From assembly GCA_907163375.1 (NCBI GenBank), contig CAJQUW010008671.1, forward strand, positions 62,001 through 126,000: 64,000 nucleotides of DNA. The letters are read 5' to 3'. The DNA is from Prostheceraeus crozeri (taxonomy: Eukaryota > Platyhelminthes > Polycladida > Euryleptidae). This document shows, piece after piece, positions 58,076-64,000 of the stretch (position 1 is the stretch's first letter; each line of letters begins with the position of its first letter). The notes under the pieces are model-generated. The model saw only the letters and a list, made by a program, of their open reading frames with translations. It had not been told where the DNA came from and made no database searches. Both the position numbers and the translations under genes were made by a program.

Positions 58076-59804
58076 AAGAAAAATGGTGACAAAAAGGAAT
58101 TTCCTCCCGTGTAAGGCAATGAGCGGGCATGTACGTGAGCTATATGACCTATAAATGGCTCTACACTTGCGGTATACTTCTCACTTAATCAGAGAAAACA
58201 CAGACAAATGTAATTTTACCGAAAACCTCAGTCTGCTTCCCATTAGATTCATACGTATGTGGTTTCCTTGATTTTGCTTGGCAACATGAAGCACCGCGCA
58301 GACCTCGACAAATGTGCAATTTCAATAGTAGTCATCTGGTGGTAGCCATCTGGGGTTTGAGCCGGAGCCGCCCGAAGCCGTGGTAGAGATTCGGAGCCGT
58401 AGCTGTGGTAGCTGGACCACGGCTCCGAAACCCTGATACACAGTACAACATACATGCATCTACTGTGCATACTATGATGGGATTCATGAATACAGCGTAC
58501 GCACGCATGATCATAATAAATCATGGATTTTGAATTCACGCGCGCCTCTTCTCCCATTGACTCCCATCATTTCCGTCGACTTGCCCTACAAATTTGCTCT
58601 GTTGCCATTGTTCTCATCGAAAAGATGTGACTGGCTAGATGTCCATTGACGAATGATTTAACGAATTACTGAACGGCAAAATGTCATATAGGGAGATGGG
58701 AGATTATTGTCATTTGGGTGGGGGGGGGGGCACAAAATGACAAAATGGGGGTTAAAGATGCAAGTCGGCTGACAAAAGTTCGTTAATGTTTTCGGCTATT
58801 TGCCAATCAATACTTTACTCTATCAAGCAATGAAATAGCAAAAATAACGCCGTAATACCAGTATTCCGCATTTACTGCTGAATAAACAAGATTCCGCCAA
58901 ATACCGCTAGCGGCGCAATCTCCTGGTGTTTGATCATCGCCGCATAGCAAAGTCAGGATAACGCATAAAAGCCTGTTCTGCAGTCATTCAGCTTTTGAGC
59001 CATTCTAGATATTTCAAACTAATTTAAGCCATTCCGAGCAGTATTGAGAGAAAGAGAGAATCGTATATTTTTCAAAAATGGAAATCACATACGGACGTAT
59101 AGTCGATTGCAACTGTACATGGAATGACTACTTACAATACAATGACGATGCAATTCAATGGTACTTTCATGAATACTCAATTTACAGATATATACATAAA
59201 GCACCGAAATAAATATCATAGATAGAACAATAAAAGAGTAAGGAAAAGTACATGAAAAGCCCAAAAATGCAACTTCATTGACAGATAGCATTACATTCGA
59301 AAGGGCACAAATCCAAGGCAAAAAAGCACATGATTCTCCAGCTGTTAAGGACTGTGAAATACTTAATTGGCTGCTTCTTCCGGAATGACATCATGCAGGG
59401 GATGAGCTTGATTGCTTGCTCTTTAAAACAGGAATGAATAGGACGGAATGCTGTACAAGTACATCCGGTGATGAGCCATTGCAAAGCGAAACGCAACATC
59501 TACGGCGGGCAAGGAAGTTTTGCGCTTAACGTACTGAGGTCTTAGAACATATTTGTGTTCTATATCCAGGCGAACTGGTGCTCTACAAGCTTGGTGATCA
59601 AGTTTGCGAAATTATATAATTGGAGAAGAATTTATAGAGCCTGAATTGACGAATTGACATTTTTCAATACTACAGAATTTACAGTTTCTACGAGCACATT
59701 TGCATCTTGAGCTCCACATCAAATTCCATGATTTTTTCGAAATCTTTGATCTAATGCCTAGGTTTCTACAACTGATAATGAAAAGCTTGCTTTCTAATCC
59801 CTAG
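58076..59804. other. DRC10 intron, no gene; repeat copies
   Basis: Contains a copy of the interspersed repeat (58164-58250), a GGAGCCG-rich patch with internal inverted repeat at 58345-58430, and a run of ten Gs near 58722. No coding signal before the acceptor at 59804. Confidence 0.55.
58164..58250 (+). repeat. Interspersed repeat family, four or more copies
   Basis: The core ACTTCTC(A/G)CTTAATCAGA, then CACAGACA(A/C)ATGT and TTTTACCGAAAA, recurs at 60830-60950 (+), 60440-60556 (minus) and weakly at 30705-30805 (minus). It is short and non-coding, with no clear terminal structure; a SINE or MITE of the host. Confidence 0.6.
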
Positions 59805-59940
59805 GTGAAGAAGAAGAATGACGTGATTCGTCGTCTGCAAACCGATATTCATCACATCGAGAAATTCTCTGAGGAAAATATCAAACGCATTAAATCAGAG
59901 GCGGAGAAGCAACAGGCAGCGGATGCCAAGAACAGCGATG
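59805..59940 (+). CDS. DRC10: DRC10 (IQCD), third coding exon
   Basis: 45 codons plus one base, from a CCCTAG acceptor to a GATG|GTAAGG donor. It encodes VKKKNDVIRRLQTDIHHIEK and then KFSEENIKRIKSEAEKQQ, matching human DRC10 blocks KENFVIQELKNHLHQVLK and KFSENSLVRTKQEAEKQQ. The join to the second exon (MEV) is in phase and matches the family without gap, so splicing across the 49.5-kb intron is expected to restore the normal protein. Confidence 0.85.
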
Positions 59941-61988
59941 GTAAGGACGATTGTAATGATGAATACTTTATGTATTTTCCTAATTTAATTTAATTACCGT
60001 GTCCAAAGTGCACACATTTCTACGAATTGTTGAGTGTATGCACTGCATGAAGCTGGAACCTTTGAAAATAGCACGTGAACCTTACTCTGTGCTAATGGAA
60101 AAATAACTGCGATATCAGCAGCCCATGCACATAACGACAACGTGAGTCCGATGGTCCGGCCGCCTACACAATTTTCTGGAGGGAGCGAGGCCAAAAATTA
60201 AGCTTTCGCACAATTCCGTACGAGCTCTATAGATACTATCAATTTGCCCGTTTAATATCATGTTTTACTAGGCTCCTCTTTCTGTCATTATATCAAATGC
60301 GGCGTGCTGGCGGCCGGACTATCATCTATAAAATGACTAACTTATGTGATGACACTGCAGTTGTCATGTGTATGTGCTGTAGGCATCACATTTCTCTTTC
60401 CATTAGCACAGACTTAATTTGCCGTCTTATGCCATGTTTTACCCGGCTCCTCTTTTTGTCAGATAGCATCAAATAAAACACATGTAAATCCAATGGGAAG
60501 AAAACTGATGTTTTCGGAAAATCATTATTTACGTGTGTTTTATCTGATTAAGTGAGAAGTACTAAGTCTATAGCCACAAATTTTGCACAGAAAGTTTATA
60601 ATTCTTCTACAATGCGTATATGTTGTTTTCATACTTCCGATCGATGATGCATGTGAGGATGTGGTTCAAGGCATTATGTTGCAGCTTAAGTTAAACAAAA
60701 ATATTGCGCTCTCCGAATTCAAAAGGCTTTCAAAATGTAATTGTACTTAGTTTCATAGACAAAGGTATATGAACACATAATCTCATGTTCTCGTGATGTT
60801 TCTTCAAACATTATGGTTCTTGACTGGATACACTTCTCGCTTAATCAGAAAAAGCACAGACACATGTCATTTTACCGAAAATGCCCGTCTGCTTATCATC
60901 GAATTTACATGTTGTATTCTTTGATGCTGTCTGACAAGAAAAGGAATCAGGTATAACTCGACAAACGGGTAGATTTGTAGCACCCTCGCAGTGCACACCA
61001 TTCTGTCAAAGTCTCATTTTCATTCTCTGATGAAGCTCGTGTCAGCGGGCGAGATGTGACATAAATCTGCAAACATGCTTGCCGAAAAGATACAATCAGA
61101 TGAAAGTGGATGTGAGCTTTAATGCAATGCATCCCTCAGAGACTGTCTCTCACTATGATTCCTCTGCTTGATATTGGAAGAATAGAATGTATTTCATTAA
61201 TCAATTAGTACGCTTTACTAAATATATTTTTGCACCAGCTTTCACTGGGGACTGCAGTATTGCATTCAAAAGCCGCCCCTGGACGATAGTCCAGCATTTT
61301 CCAAGTAGTCATCAATTTACCATATAAGTAAGGAAGTTAGGACATACTTGGTGACATGATTGAACGTGCAACAGATACAAAAAAGCTCTGAAATTCTTAA
61401 TGTACTTTTTTAATACAAAATCGAGCATTGCATTTTGTGATGCTGTGTAGTAGTCGGCATGTTCAGTCATTCTATAGATCTCGTAAGCTTGCCTGGAAAT
61501 TCTGAACCGCATTGACGAGCCCTTGTAGGGCGAAATGCTGCGTCTTCAAGTCTGAAGACATTTTTCTATCTAATGTTTTATATTGAAATTCTGAATATGT
61601 AAAGACATGCTGATCTATCAGTTGGGTTATAGGGGCACTTCCATGCAACAATACACTCATGTTATAAAATGCTTCTCCTTTTCAAGAGCTCTATAGCTCC
61701 GTCATCATCATGCAGTCCAAAGCTGAAGTTGAACTTACATCGCAAAATGCCTTGGTCTACTGAAGGATCAAATAATTTTTGAGAAACCAATGTGCAAAAT
61801 GTAGCTATTATGAAACCAGAAAGGATAATTTAAGAGATCAGCTAATATCTTAAAATAATTTTTGCGACACATGTGCTTACTACAAGAATTAATATGAATA
61901 ATAATATTCTTAAGTCATCCCAAAATTTCTTCGATTGAAAATCCCTCAACACTTGTGACAATATAACAGGCTATTCGGCAAATTTCAG
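59941..61988. other. Intron or intergenic DNA, repeats only
   Basis: Two copies of the interspersed repeat (60440-60556 minus, 60830-60950 plus) and a partial copy of a GCTCCTCTTTCTGTCA-type segment near 60270. No further DRC10 exon was identified. Confidence 0.5.
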
Positions 61989-62074
61989 GACAAGGCGTTG
62001 CCCAAACAAATTCAAGAAGCTACCAAGGAATTGCAAGACTTCGGGAAGGAGATTGAGGCGGAGAAGAAGTACTG
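61989..62074 (+). CDS. Possible terminal exon, coiled coil
   Basis: After a TTTCAG acceptor, an open segment encodes a charged helix (DKALPKQIQEATKELQDF, then GKEIEAEKKY) and stops. GC content and codon use look coding. Its frame does not fit the donor at 59940 directly (phase 1 against phase 0), and the residues do not match DRC10, so it would need an unseen exon in between, be an alternative end, or belong to another gene. Confidence 0.35.
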
Positions 62075-62253
62075 ATTCTCAATGGTGTGGTATAGAAGCC
62101 AATCTTCGACATTTTAACAAATCTAATTTGCAAAAAAGACAGTCCTGCCTCGATAAAAATTGAACATTGCTGATTTCAAAGGCTGAGATACCTGCCAGCC
62201 AGTTTGATAAAACACCTCGCAGCAGCGTAATTAAGCTGTCTAAACACAATTAA

Positions 62254-64000
62254 ATGTCGAGGAAAAATCTGCCCTTGAGCTGGGGTTTTCTATGTCTTGA
62301 CCTTTTTTATAATGAGATTCAATCTCTGAATGTTTTGAATAGTGATGAAATGGATAGAGTCCGCTACAAAATGAAAACTACAGCTATGACCTATGTCAAG
62401 CATAAACTAATGACTATCAAAAATATCAAGCGGCAACTCTCAAATTTGCGCAACCTTGCGAAAGATAAAGATCTCTACGTAGCTAAATATGATAGAGGCA
62501 ATGGTGTTTGTATTCTCGACAAATCGGGAAAAATGCTTAGAAAAATTGTATGAACTGCTGTCTGACAGCAGTAAATTTAAACGCTACAAATATCCTAATA
62601 ATTCTAATAAACATCCGTTTAGTCTGTCGGAAGACGGCTTGAATCGCAAACTTCAAAAATTGAAAAATGATGGTGATATTCCCTCGAAGCAATACAATAA
62701 AATGCGTAGTGTTTGCTCTCAGCCAGCTAGTCTGTACGGCCTCCCGATGGTTCATAAATATAATGTTTCTCCACCCATGCATCCTCTTTTAAGCATGCCT
62801 CAGTCATATTGTACTAATTTAAGTGAATTTCTTGACGAAATCTTGAAACCTCACATAATTGAATTCGTAGAAATTTTAAAATCTATTAACAATGATGGCA
62901 TTGTGCCATTTCTAGTGTCTTATGACATCAAAATTCTGTTTACCAACGTTCCCTTGGAGGACACGATAGACCATATTTGTAATTTGATAGATTTTTCCAA
63001 ATTCTGCATCAATCGTGAGACTTTATCCAGCCTCCTCCGTCTAGCTACTCAATATGTGCTTTTCAATTTAATGATGAATTGTTCGTTCAATTTGATGGAA
63101 TAGCTATGGGCTCTTACCTTGCTCCTACTCTTGCCTCCTTCGCTATGAGTTTAGTCGAAAATAAGATCGATAGATTTCCGTTGTATTATCGCCGTTATGT
63201 TGATGACATATTTGCCATCTTCAAAACTGAATCAGGGACTGATACTTTTCTGAATTTGATAAATTCTATACACGACAGCATAGACTTCACTAGTGAAAAG
63301 GAAGAAAAAATCACAAATTAGCGTTCTTGGATGTGACGGTCAGTTTTGAAAATTCTTCTTTTGCGACTGAGTGCAGAGCTAGACCTACGAATACGGGAGC
63401 TTATATTCCTTTTCAATCTTATGCGCTTATGAAATACAAAAAGTCTGCGGTTCGGTTCGGTCTCTTTTTATCAGGACCAAGCGCCTCAGTAGTTCGCTAG
63501 ATAGTTATGAAAATGCATGCAAACAGATCAAAAATATTTTCATCTCTAATGATTATCCTGTCAAGTTGATAGATTCTATACAACCCAAGTTGATTCTCAT
63601 GCAACAAGCAATGCTAACAGCAACAGAGGCGAGACTGCTAACACTATCTATTGGTCCCATCCTTTTAGAAAGGAAAAAGAGCGTGAAACCTTAAAAAGCG
63701 TCCAAATAATTGACTCTATTTAGAATAAAAACGACAACAAATTACAGGTAGCTTTTAAAACTTTCAAGACCTCAGCAATTTTTCCTAATTTAGATAAAGT
63801 CCCTCCGTGTGTAGCATCCAACGTGATATATTGTTATGCATGTAGTCAGTGCTCAAACTTTTACGTTGGTGAGACACGGAGACACCTAATCACGAGAGTG
63901 AATGAGCATCTGAGAGGAAAGCCGCTCCCTACCGAAGTGAGGTGTTATCCACACGAAGCAAGGCAAGAGGACTTCGAAGTTTTGTTTATAAGTGTTCACA
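62254..64000 (+). pseudogene. Penelope-like element, second copy, running off the window
   Basis: PLE blocks in order on +: N-terminal SRKNLPLSWGFLCLDLFYNE; SLYGLPMVHKYNVSPPMHP; PFLVSYDIKILFTNVPLEDT (first catalytic Asp); GIAMGSYLAPTLASFAMSLV; YYRRYVDDIFAIFK (YxDD); RPTNTGAYIPFQ; then the GIY-YIG start NVIYCYACSQCSNFYVGETR near 63815-63875, cut by the window end. Frames shift several times between these blocks and some stops occur, so this copy is inactive. It is distinct in sequence from the PLE split by element 2. Confidence 0.85.

Larger units (their letters stand above)
10263..59804 (+). other. DRC10: Giant DRC10 intron holding two Polinton-class elements
   Basis: The intron is 49,542 nt, phase 0 on both sides (GTAAGG donor, CTAG acceptor). 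It contains element 1, a PLE and element 2 nested in the PLE. Subtracting the two Polintons leaves about 5.1 kb, a normal intron size, so the length comes from insertion. The first 440 nt include a degenerate ATTCGATTCGAGA-type repeat near 10320-10400. Confidence 0.8.

Noticed and set aside
58345-58430. GGAGCCG-rich patch as a regulatory island or RNA gene
   Set aside because: Looks like simple repeat decay with an incidental inverted repeat; similar in style to the GGACTCCG tracts near 1 kb.

Overview
The window is metazoan nuclear DNA. Three spliced exons on the + strand encode the N-terminal and middle parts of DRC10 (IQCD), a dynein regulatory complex subunit of motile cilia and sperm flagella (8610-9083, 9912-10262, 59805-59940). 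The intron between the second and third exons is about 49.5 kb, and most of it is two virus-like elements of the Polinton class. The rest is AT-rich host DNA with fragments of Penelope-like retroelements (PLEs), a gag-like LTR-element relic at 3.6-4.3 kb, a 256-bp near-perfect palindrome at 6.1-6.3 kb and short interspersed repeats. I cannot name the species. An invertebrate fits the mix of Polintons and GIY-YIG PLEs.

Element 1 (10705-30051, 19.3 kb, strongly AT-rich) is a Polinton/Maverick with a perfect 6-bp target duplication (TTCGCA) and 601-bp inverted repeats that are almost identical, so the insertion looks young. A mainly leftward block holds integrase, a parvovirus-type phospholipase A2 gene, a pX-like protein, the major capsid protein, a pVI-like protein, a small paralogue and a fibre-like coiled coil; an adenain-type protease runs + at the left end. 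A rightward block holds a zinc-finger gene, a membrane protein, two different A32-type ATPases, protein-primed DNA polymerase B, an unknown gene and a penton-like capsid protein. A membrane gene starts inside the right inverted repeat. A few genes are broken (about four breaks in all). At least 16 loci carry small GC-rich hairpins, usually in pairs, between genes and in frame inside five genes.

Element 2 (32026-57138, 25.1 kb, less AT-rich) is an adintovirus-like Polinton with target duplication AACGTT, inserted into the reverse transcriptase/endonuclease unit of a PLE whose halves lie at 31261-32019 and 57145-58075. It carries a chromodomain integrase, packaging ATPase, double jelly-roll capsid protein, two penton-like genes (one with a collagen-like tract), adenain protease, basic core proteins, a DEDDh exonuclease, a protein-primed PolB, a TBP-like protein and a RING protein with IAP-type spacing. 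About three breaks are seen. It seems to use two promoter classes: TATATAA boxes about 40 nt before replication/early genes, and a YTARG motif 32-37 nt before the ATG of virion genes. That second rule picks out two short genes that are easy to miss (37012-37149 and 42761-42901).

To the right the DRC10 locus continues, followed by a second, decayed PLE (62254 to the window end). The strongest candidates for something undescribed are the double-hairpin family of element 1 and the TBP-like gene plus two-class promoter system of element 2.
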